The notes beneath the pieces are model-generated. The model saw only the letters and a list, made by a program, of their open reading frames with translations, ran no database searches and was not told where the DNA came from. A program made the translations under genes and the position numbers. Source: Pseudomonadota bacterium (GTDB lineage Bacteria; Pseudomonadota; Gammaproteobacteria; Pseudomonadales; Halieaceae). Taken from it: DNA of 5,021 bases. Below, in pieces: positions 1 through 4,329 of this stretch. Every line of letters starts with the position of its first letter. Positions within the stretch are counted from its first letter, which is position 1. The stretch lies in the NCBI GenBank assembly GCA_030591305.1, contig JAUVBI010000224.1, forward strand, positions 1-5,021. Reading direction: 5' to 3'.

Positions 1-37
1 CATTTTTGTGAGCGGCGAGAATTTTTCCGTCAGACAT
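1..37 (-). CDS. Start of a probable STAS-domain anti-anti-sigma factor (partial, runs off the window)
   Basis: An ATG on the minus strand at 37-35 opens a frame that stays open to the window edge, giving the 12 residues MSDGKILAAHKN. It begins one base after the TGA of the upstream phosphatase gene (TGATATG), which suggests an operon and translational coupling. The opening M-S-x-G-K-I-L-x-A matches what I remember of the short STAS proteins (RssC-like) encoded directly after RssB-type phosphatases in pseudomonads. Such proteins are substrates of the PP2C phosphatase and sequester an anti-sigma factor when dephosphorylated. Only 12 residues are visible, so the family call rests mainly on position and this short N-terminus. 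That a gene starts here is more secure than what it encodes. Confidence 0.6.
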   Translation of the reverse strand, partial: MSDGKILAAHKN

Positions 38-38
38 A

Positions 39-1220
39 TCAGCTTCGCTTGCTCAGGAACAGCGCTGCAATATCGTCCGGGGCCGTGTCCACATTATCGA
101 GCCCCAGACGGGTAACCAGCTCCCCTGGTGAATCGGCTGTTTGCTCAAAGACATCGAGAAAGTACTTCTCTTTCTCGATGAGGTTTTTTGGCGGTAGTAT
201 TTCAAGAATTCCATCGGAAAACAGGGCGAGCATAAAACGCTGGGGTAGATCGATAAGGTGCTCTTCGAACTGCGTGTCTTCGGTAATACCGACTGCCGTG
301 CCCTCGCCCCGCAGGTAGCGCGCCCCTTCGCTGGAAACCAGAACGGGCTGAGGCAAATGGCCCGCCACGCTGTAACGCAAGGAATTTTGCTTCATATCGA
401 GCAAGCCCACAACCATGGTGGCAAATTTCCCAACGCCCAGGTCCAGCAACTCATCATTGGCTTTTTTCAGCATGGCAACAGGACTGAGTATGGAGTCATC
501 ATCCATGCGTAAATAGTCAGAGCGTTTTCTCGCTAACAAGTTTTTAAGCAGCACCGTTGCAAATGCTGAGGAGCTGCCGTGCCCGGACACATCGGCCATA
601 AAAAATGCCACGCAGTCCTCACCCACAGTGAAGTAATCGGTGAAATCACCGCTGAGATAGAGTGAGGGAATAACCGTGTGACTAAAAACGTAATCGTTCA
701 ATACCAGGGGCGTGATTGGCAGCATACGCAATTGAACCTGCCTCCCCGCCTGTTGATCCTGCTCCAGCATTTTTACGGTGCCGCGCAGCTCTACATTAGC
801 GGCTTCCAGGCGTTTTCGGGATTGTAGCAATTCCCTGCGCATCTGGCGTTGACGAACACAGCGATCAATCGATTTTACCAGGGCCTCAGTATCTTCTACT
901 GGACGAACGAAAAAATCACTCGCACCCAGGCGCAAAGCCGTCATCATACGATCGACCTCCGCCTTGTCGCTGAGCATAATAGCGGGCACCTGTACGTCCA
1001 TCTCTCGCAGGGTGCGCCGGGCCTCGCCCCAGGAGACACCTTTCAGGTCCAGTTCGCAGAGAATAACATCCAGCTCGCTGTTCTCTGCCAGTGAGTAGTT
1101 GGAGTTGACAATATCGGTGACAATCTCGACCGAGTAACCCGAATTTGACACAAGTGCAGCCAACGCCTCGGCACGCGCAAGATTATCGTCAATAACCAGT
1201 ACATTTCCGTTTAGGGCCAT
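39..1220 (-). CDS. RssB-like fused response regulator / PP2C (SpoIIE-type) serine phosphatase
   Basis: This 393-residue cytoplasmic protein has an N-terminal receiver domain (about 6-122; acid pocket D11-D12), a charged, probably coiled-coil linker (about 123-165) and a C-terminal SpoIIE-type PP2C phosphatase domain (about 180-391). The phosphatase metal-site motifs are intact: SGD at 190-192, ADVSGHG at 209-215, LFSDG at 333-337 and PDD at 381-383. Family members dephosphorylate a STAS anti-anti-sigma protein, and the next gene looks like one. The receiver is odd. The phospho-acceptor column (VILCEL, residues 52-57) has Glu56 instead of Asp, and the conserved Lys before Pro is Arg106. A GTG lies directly before the chosen ATG, so the start could be 1223. 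No clear Shine-Dalgarno helps choose. No promoter was found upstream, so co-transcription with mlaA is possible. The family call is secure; whether this is a functional RssB orthologue is inference. Confidence 0.9.
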   Translation of the reverse strand: MALNGNVLVIDDNLARAEALAALVSNSGYSVEIVTDIVNSNYSLAENSELDVILCELDLKGVSWGEARRTLREMDVQVPAIMLSDKAEVDRMMTALRLGASDFFVRPVEDTEALVKSIDRCVRQRQMRRELLQSRKRLEAANVELRGTVKMLEQDQQAGRQVQLRMLPITPLVLNDYVFSHTVIPSLYLSGDFTDYFTVGEDCVAFFMADVSGHGSSSAFATVLLKNLLARKRSDYLRMDDDSILSPVAMLKKANDELLDLGVGKFATMVVGLLDMKQNSLRYSVAGHLPQPVLVSSEGARYLRGEGTAVGITEDTQFEEHLIDLPQRFMLALFSDGILEILPPKNLIEKEKYFLDVFEQTADSPGELVTRLGLDNVDTAPDDIAALFLSKRS

Positions 1221-1245
1221 CACGTTAGACTATGATGGGGGATTC

Positions 1246-1282
1246 GGCGTGACTCTACGCCCATCAGGTGATGCAGGCATCA
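1246..1282. repeat. Cluster of three short palindromes upstream of the response-regulator gene
   Basis: Three inverted repeats sit within 37 bases of the 121-base gap between mlaA and the phosphatase gene. They are GGCGT-6-ACGCC (1246-1261), CATCA-GG-TGATG (1262-1273) and TGATGC-AG-GCATCA (1269-1282). The last two share the TGATG arm, so only one can form at a time. The two-base spacers suit dimeric protein binding better than RNA hairpins. They start about 26 bases before the ATG. No T-run follows on the minus strand, so this is not an intrinsic terminator. The function is unknown: an operator or a leader structure are both possible. Confidence 0.4.
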
Positions 1283-1308
1283 GAGATGTCCACGCTTTTG
1301 GTAGGATT

Positions 1309-1322
1309 TCACAGTTTTGTGA
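1309..1322. repeat. Short inverted repeat after mlaA
   Basis: TCACA-GTTT-TGTGA is a perfect 5-base inverted repeat with a 4-base loop, 22 bases downstream of the mlaA stop. It could form a small hairpin in the mlaA transcript. The bases after it on the minus strand (AATCCT) are not a T-run, so termination is doubtful. The half-sites resemble CRP half-sites but are in the wrong order and spacing for a CRP operator. Confidence 0.3.
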
Positions 1323-1344
1323 CGTAATTGGCTATTTGGACGCC

Positions 1345-2073
1345 TTAAAAGTCGTCGTCCCAGCCCTCTTCATCATAATCGGAGAAATTGTCTTTAATCA
1401 CTCCATCATTGACATAGAACTCTCGCTGCTGCAAATACGCGTCCCTGACGAAAATATAGCGGTCACCGGACATTAGTTCTTCAGCTCTAAGTAATCGCGC
1501 CCGCCCATCGATAAGCTCCAGGCCATACAAGGTATTGCGCAGCCGTACATTGTCGATAAAGGCCTGGGGGGAAGCGTAGATGTCGACAATAGTGCCGGTT
1601 CCGCTGCGTATTGTTCGCGGCCCGAAAAATGGAACCATCAGATAGGGCCCCGAATCAACACCCCAGATCGCCAGTGTATGGCCAAAATCTGTCCGGTAGG
1701 GACGAATTCCGATAGGAGTGGCAACATCAATCAGGCCGAGAAAGCCCGCGGTAGAATTGACCAAAAACCGCCCTCCACTTTGCACTACGCCATCGAGCCG
1801 CCATTGCAACAAGGCGTTAAATGCGGCATTGGCATCGTAGAGATTAGCGAAGAAGTTTCCCACGCCACGCTCGCCTATATCTGGCATGACTATGTGGTAG
1901 GACTGGGCCAGGGGCCGCATCAAATATTTATCCAGGCCGTCGTTCACGGCAAACATTCGCCGGTTCATCGACTCCCAGGGGTCAATATTTTTCTCTTCCT
2001 CCAACACCTGTGCCTGCACAGGGGAAAGCGACAAGATCAATAGCAGTGGCAATATGAATCGAATCAAGGGCAT
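1345..2073 (-). CDS. mlaA: MlaA (VacJ) family outer-membrane phospholipid-removal protein, without a lipobox Cys
   Basis: This 242-residue protein belongs to the MlaA/VacJ family, which with the MlaC/MlaBDEF retrograde system removes misplaced phospholipids from the outer leaflet of the outer membrane. Family motifs run in order: DPWESMNRRMFAVND (31-45), NFFANLYDANAAFN (73-86), GRFLVNSTAGFLGL (101-114) and DFGHTLAIWGVDSGPYLMVP (129-148). The N-terminus is a signal peptide with a hydrophobic core (about 5-17) and a likely signal peptidase I site after VQA (residue 21). Classical MlaA is a lipoprotein, but this protein contains no cysteine at all and so cannot be lipidated. The start is firm: extending upstream gives no other start codon before a stop, although Shine-Dalgarno complementarity is poor. 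The C-terminus ends in a short acidic tail (DYDEEGWDDDF). The gene lies 74 bases after hvfC and has its own good promoter. No other mla genes are visible here. Confidence 0.92.
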   Translation of the reverse strand: MPLIRFILPLLLILSLSPVQAQVLEEEKNIDPWESMNRRMFAVNDGLDKYLMRPLAQSYHIVMPDIGERGVGNFFANLYDANAAFNALLQWRLDGVVQSGGRFLVNSTAGFLGLIDVATPIGIRPYRTDFGHTLAIWGVDSGPYLMVPFFGPRTIRSGTGTIVDIYASPQAFIDNVRLRNTLYGLELIDGRARLLRAEELMSGDRYIFVRDAYLQQREFYVNDGVIKDNFSDYDEEGWDDDF

Positions 2074-2100
2074 GCAGTAATTTGTGTCAAGGTGGTGGCA

Positions 2101-2129
2101 ATTTTACGCGCCGGGTTTAGCGCTGGCAA
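2101..2129 (-). promoter_or_regulatory. Sigma-70-type promoter for mlaA
   Basis: On the minus strand, TTGCCA (2129-2124) and TAAAAT (2106-2101) each match 5 of 6 consensus bases of the -35 and -10 boxes, with an ideal 17-base spacer. Transcription would start near 2094, giving a leader of about 20 bases before the mlaA ATG at 2073. This suggests mlaA does not depend on read-through from the hvf operon. It is a motif match only, without experimental support. Confidence 0.6.
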
Positions 2130-2140
2130 CCGTTGCGAGC
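2122..2140. repeat. Imperfect inverted repeat overlapping the mlaA -35 box
   Basis: The plus strand GCTGGCAA-CCG-TTGCGAGC forms an inverted repeat with 8-base arms, one mismatch and a 3-base centre. It lies 8 bases beyond the hvfC stop and overlaps the -35 element of the putative mlaA promoter. It could be a weak transcript-end hairpin for hvfABC, although no T-run follows on the minus strand, or an operator. The evidence does not separate these. Confidence 0.35.
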
Positions 2141-2147
2141 ATGTGAA

Positions 2148-2900
2148 TTACGGCGCCATTTGGGCGACGACTATCGACTGATCATTGAGCTGGGCCAGTA
2201 ACTCACCGCCAAACCCGGTCACCGCTTCCTCAGACATGCCCAGCTCCTGGGCCAGACGGGATAAAAGAATGGCACCTGTATCGCCTGTATTGTCCCTGAT
2301 AAGCTCCAGTAAGCGCGCTGTCGCGGGATTAAGCTCCATAAAGCGAACATCGTCTTCACGGTTTCTGTACACCACCAGAAATGTGGGCTCTACCGCTTCA
2401 GTGGGTTGAAAGCCCGGTCCTATTTTATGAACGGGAAACTGATAGCTAAGCACCCATGCCAGCGGCGACAGGGCCGGTATTTCCAGCAGGGGGTTGTCCA
2501 ACCGGGCCATACCGTCCAGGCTATCTTCAGAGACATCCAACGCCAGTTCAACCCATTCGTAATGGGCCAATTCGGCAATAAAGGGAGGATCAAAGTCCGT
2601 TGGTTGGTATTCCTGAGTCAAGAATCGCAGAAATTCCTGGCTGATCTCCAGGAAATAAGGAGTATGGCAGCGGTGGCCGTCGATAAAGCGGTGCACCAGG
2701 GCATGCCACTCAGTATCTGGATACAAGCTGCGTAATACTGGAAAGCCATTACTGATAAAACTTTCGATATTGTTGTACACCAGGTCCTGATAAATTTTCA
2801 AACGCCTGGCTTCCACCCCCGTCGGGGCGGGGTTTGTGTCCGGATTGCGCAAAAAATCGGCCATTTCAAACTGCGCATCCCTCATTTGCTTAGCCGCCAT
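2148..2900 (-). CDS. hvfC: HvfC-like DUF2063 partner protein for RiPP maturation
   Basis: This 250-residue protein fits the DUF2063 / HvfC family. The N-terminal domain (about 8-98) carries RLKIYQDLVYNNIE (33-46), FPVLRSLYPD (53-62) and a helix around FLEISQEFLRFL (83-94). PPFIAELAHYEWVELAL (105-121) links it to a C-terminal domain (about 140-247) with FMELNPATARLLELI (187-201). The N-terminal domain was once annotated as DNA-binding. In MNIO systems such as Hvf and methanobactin (MbnC), the partner instead associates with the oxidase and helps it engage the precursor peptide. The ATG comes 3 bases after the hvfB TGA, with AGGGGG about 8 bases before it inside the end of hvfB. In-frame Met6 and Met13 are alternative starts. 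It is the last gene of the apparent hvfABC operon. No signal peptide is seen, so cytoplasmic action is expected. Confidence 0.88.
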   Translation of the reverse strand: MAAKQMRDAQFEMADFLRNPDTNPAPTGVEARRLKIYQDLVYNNIESFISNGFPVLRSLYPDTEWHALVHRFIDGHRCHTPYFLEISQEFLRFLTQEYQPTDFDPPFIAELAHYEWVELALDVSEDSLDGMARLDNPLLEIPALSPLAWVLSYQFPVHKIGPGFQPTEAVEPTFLVVYRNREDDVRFMELNPATARLLELIRDNTGDTGAILLSRLAQELGMSEEAVTGFGGELLAQLNDQSIVVAQMAP

Positions 2901-2903
2901 AAT

Positions 2904-3755
2904 TCAGGCCCCCTGCGAAAATACTGAGGGTTCACAGACTTTTTGACAGGCTCTTATCTGCTCGATTTCCAGTAACAATTCTGCCAACGGCGGGATGTTA
3001 AAATCTCGCTCAAGCAAGGTGGGAACCGGGCCGAGTCGTTGATAGGCCTGGTCGAGTAACTGCCATACCGGATGAATGATATCCGCCCCGTGTGTGTCTA
3101 TTTTCAAATCGTCTGCCTCGTCAAAGTGGCCTGCGATATGAATATACCGCACGCGATCCAGGGGCAGTGCATCCAGGAACTGCAGGGGGTCGTAGCGGTG
3201 GTTGATGCTGTTCACGTAGATATTGTTGACGTCCAGCAGCAGATCACAACCGGACTCTTGCAGAACTGCAGTGATAAATTCGGCCTCGGAAAGGTCATTG
3301 TAGGCCTGGCCATAATAAGATGCGTTCTCCAGCACCAGCGGCATTCCGATAACGTCCTGCACTTGCCTTACTCTGTCGGCCACGTAGTGAACCGCCTCTT
3401 GTGTAAAAGGAATAGGCAGCAAATCGTATAGATGGCCGTCCGCCGCACAATAGGTGAGGTGTTCGCTATACAGGGGTGCGTTAATTTCGGTCATCAAGGC
3501 GCGCACAGACCTGACCAACTCGGTATCGATGGGGTCAGGGCCGCCAATATCCAACGACAAACCGTGCAGAGCAATGGTGTGCCGCTCGGCCAGTTGCCTG
3601 AACTGTTTTCCAAAGCGGCCACCTACACCAATCCAGTTCTCCGGTGCCACTTCCATAAAGTCTACCGCTCCCTGGTCCATTGACAACAACGGGCCCATAA
3701 GGGCCCGCCGTAGTCCGAGACCCGCTCCGTGCAGTTCCCGGCTTGCTTCAGGCAT
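2904..3755 (-). CDS. hvfB: HvfB-like DUF692 multinuclear non-heme iron oxidase (MNIO), RiPP maturase
   Basis: This 283-residue TIM-barrel protein of the DUF692/MNIO family is predicted to oxidise cysteines of the HvfA precursor using iron and oxygen, forming oxazolone and thioamide groups. Family motifs appear in order with likely metal ligands: GAGLGLR (10-16), DFMEVAPENW (32-41), LHG with H64, YSEHLTY (96-102, H99), VLENASYYG (141-149, E143), LLLDVNNIYVNSINH (172-186, D175, N177), YIHIAGH (204-210, H206, H210), DTHG (220-223, D220, H222) and LLERD (247-251, E249). Ligand assignment is by motif analogy. Length is normal and no key motif is missing. Its ATG overlaps the hvfA stop by one base (TAATG), indicating translational coupling, and hvfC follows 3 bases after its TGA. 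A Cys-x3-Cys pair lies near the C-terminus (C270, C274), of unknown meaning. MbnB-like enzymes are relatives, but the adjacent EGKCG precursor argues for the Hvf branch. Confidence 0.93.
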   Translation of the reverse strand: MPEASRELHGAGLGLRRALMGPLLSMDQGAVDFMEVAPENWIGVGGRFGKQFRQLAERHTIALHGLSLDIGGPDPIDTELVRSVRALMTEINAPLYSEHLTYCAADGHLYDLLPIPFTQEAVHYVADRVRQVQDVIGMPLVLENASYYGQAYNDLSEAEFITAVLQESGCDLLLDVNNIYVNSINHRYDPLQFLDALPLDRVRYIHIAGHFDEADDLKIDTHGADIIHPVWQLLDQAYQRLGPVPTLLERDFNIPPLAELLLEIEQIRACQKVCEPSVFSQGA

Positions 3756-4150
3756 TACTTACCGCCGCACTTGCCTTCGCCTTCGGCTTTTTTGCCCTCG
3801 CCACAGCTACCTTCTGCATGGGCTTTTTTACCTTCGCCGCACTTACCTTCGCCACACTTGCCTTCAGATTTGGCTTTTCCTTCGCCGCACTTACCTTCAG
3901 CTTTGGCTTTACCTTCGCCGCACTTGCCTTCGCCGCACTTACCTTCGGCTTTGGCTTTACCTTTTCCTTCGCCGCACTTGCCTTCGCCACATTTGCCTTC
4001 AGCATCCTTGCCATAGCTGGCCAGGTCGTAACCACCACTCAGTTGTTGGGCTGAGAAGGGGTTTGCTTCAGCAGAAACAACCGATGCAAATGAACTGGCA
4101 AGAAACGCTGCGCCCAGTGCCGCTGCAATTGGTTTAATAGAATTAGCCAT
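3755..4150 (-). CDS. hvfA: HvfA-like secreted copper-binding RiPP precursor with nine EGxCG motifs
   Basis: This is a 131-residue precursor peptide. Residues 1-27 form a signal peptide (Lys6, then a hydrophobic Ala-rich core; likely cut after VSA27, or AEA29), so the product is probably periplasmic or secreted. The conserved-looking segment NPFSAQQLSGGYDLAS (30-45) follows. Residues 51-131 are almost entirely Glu, Gly, Lys, Cys and Ala. There are eight EGKCG motifs plus one EGSCG, with cysteines at 54, 59, 72, 77, 88, 99, 104, 116 and 128 and none elsewhere. In the Haemophilus Hvf system EGKCG cysteines become oxazolone/thioamide groups that bind copper. Modification and copper binding here are inferred from that family and from the adjacent maturase genes. 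An AAGGGAA Shine-Dalgarno lies 6 bases before the ATG. The TAA overlaps the hvfB ATG. Nine motifs looks long for the family. Confidence 0.92.
   Translation of the reverse strand: MANSIKPIAAALGAAFLASSFASVVSAEANPFSAQQLSGGYDLASYGKDAEGKCGEGKCGEGKGKAKAEGKCGEGKCGEGKAKAEGKCGEGKAKSEGKCGEGKCGEGKKAHAEGSCGEGKKAEGEGKCGGK
3758..4000 (-). repeat. Tandem coding repeat: EGKCG units in hvfA
   Basis: The 3' two-thirds of hvfA is a tandem array. The core is a 15-base unit encoding EGKCG, nested in larger units of one or two EGKCG copies followed by an EGK-Lys/Ala linker. By residue the larger units are 51-68, 69-84, 85-95, 96-112, 113-124 and a short terminal 125-131. Codons for the same amino acids vary (GGC/GGT, TGC/TGT, AAG/AAA). 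The array is therefore not a recent perfect duplication, although the second and fourth large units stay very close. Because the composition is so skewed, several other frames stay open across the array. They are not genes. Confidence 0.9.
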
Positions 4151-4156
4151 GATGTG

Positions 4157-4163
4157 TTCCCTT
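4157..4163 (-). promoter_or_regulatory. Ribosome binding site of hvfA
   Basis: AAGGGAA on the minus strand sits 6 bases before the ATG at 4150-4148. It is the clearest Shine-Dalgarno near any start in the window and fixes this start, in agreement with the signal peptide beginning there. Confidence 0.7.
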
Positions 4164-4184
4164 TTGATTTAATTTAGTTTTATT

Positions 4185-4227
4185 GCACTCGCCCACAATC
4201 GACCCAGTGCCGAAGTGCCTAAAGGCA
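4185..4227 (-). promoter_or_regulatory. hvfA 5' leader with short direct and inverted repeats
   Basis: The leader between the putative promoter and hvfA is about 85 bases. It contains a palindrome, TGCCT-AA-AGGCA (4216-4227), and a direct repeat of AGTGCC on the plus strand at 4206-4211 and 4214-4219. A distal GCACT (4185-4189) could pair with either copy, giving two mutually exclusive small hairpins. The stretch between this and the Shine-Dalgarno is A/T-rich. This could be an operator or an RNA leader element. No known riboswitch was recognised, and the short repeats may be fortuitous. Confidence 0.3.
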
Positions 4228-4241
4228 TCTATCGTGATACC

Positions 4242-4269
4242 TATGACATAGCTCTGCTTGCTAAGTTTC
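4242..4269 (-). promoter_or_regulatory. ECF / sigma-E-like promoter for hvfABC
   Basis: On the minus strand GAAACTT (4269-4263) is followed after 16 bases by TCATA (4246-4242). This resembles the sigma-E-type layout of a GGAACTT-like -35 box, about 16 bases of spacer and a TC-rich -10 box, as at the Escherichia coli rpoH P3 promoter. Transcription would start near 4236. From memory, related Hvf/bufferin/gig operons are reported to be controlled by ECF sigma factors, which fits. A competing sigma-70 match nearer the gene (TTGTGG with TAAATT) is weaker. This is pattern recognition only. Confidence 0.45.
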
Positions 4270-4302
4270 ATTTTTTCAGCAGTCACAGTGGTAATTTTTC
4301 AC

Positions 4303-4327
4303 AAAAAACAACACAGCCTTTGGCCGT
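4303..4327 (-). terminator. Probable intrinsic terminator after hrpA
   Basis: On the minus strand ACGGCC-AAA-GGCTGT forms a 6-base-pair stem with one G-T wobble (4327-4313). GTTG and a run of six T (4308-4303) follow. It begins 3 bases after the hrpA TAA and lies about 34 bases before the hvf promoter, so it would insulate hvfABC from hrpA transcription. The stem is short, so strength is uncertain. Confidence 0.5.
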
Positions 4328-4329
4328 AC

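Noticed and set aside
1309..1322. CRP-like TCACA/TGTGA half-sites
   Set aside because: A CRP operator is TGTGA-N6-TCACA. Here the half-sites are in reverse order with 4 bases between them, so this is just a small hairpin-like repeat.
1678..2043. Plus-strand 121-codon open frame opposite mlaA
   Set aside because: It is fully antisense to a gene with clear MlaA motifs, and it has no recognisable protein family.
2085..2090. Exact TTGACA on the minus strand just before mlaA
   Set aside because: It lies only 12 bases before the ATG, so a matching -10 box would fall inside the gene, and the sequence there (TTGATT) is poor. The TTGCCA/TAAAAT pair upstream is better placed.
3758..4000. Possible CRISPR or non-coding satellite from the tandem repeats
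   Set aside because: The repeats are in a codon register that encodes EGKCG, vary synonymously, and have no unique spacers.
3748..4038. A minus-strand frame overlapping hvfA that reads as a Lys/Ala-rich, histone H1-like protein
   Set aside because: It is a frame-shifted reading of the EGKCG repeat DNA. The skewed repeats leave no stops in this frame. The hvfA frame has the signal peptide, Shine-Dalgarno and family motifs.
3454..4137. Long plus-strand frames across the hvfA repeat, reading as Leu/Arg-, Pro/Ser- or Phe/Ala-rich repeats
   Set aside because: They are antisense shadows of the low-complexity array. They have no recognisable domain, and three different plus-strand frames stay open over the same stretch, which repeat composition explains.
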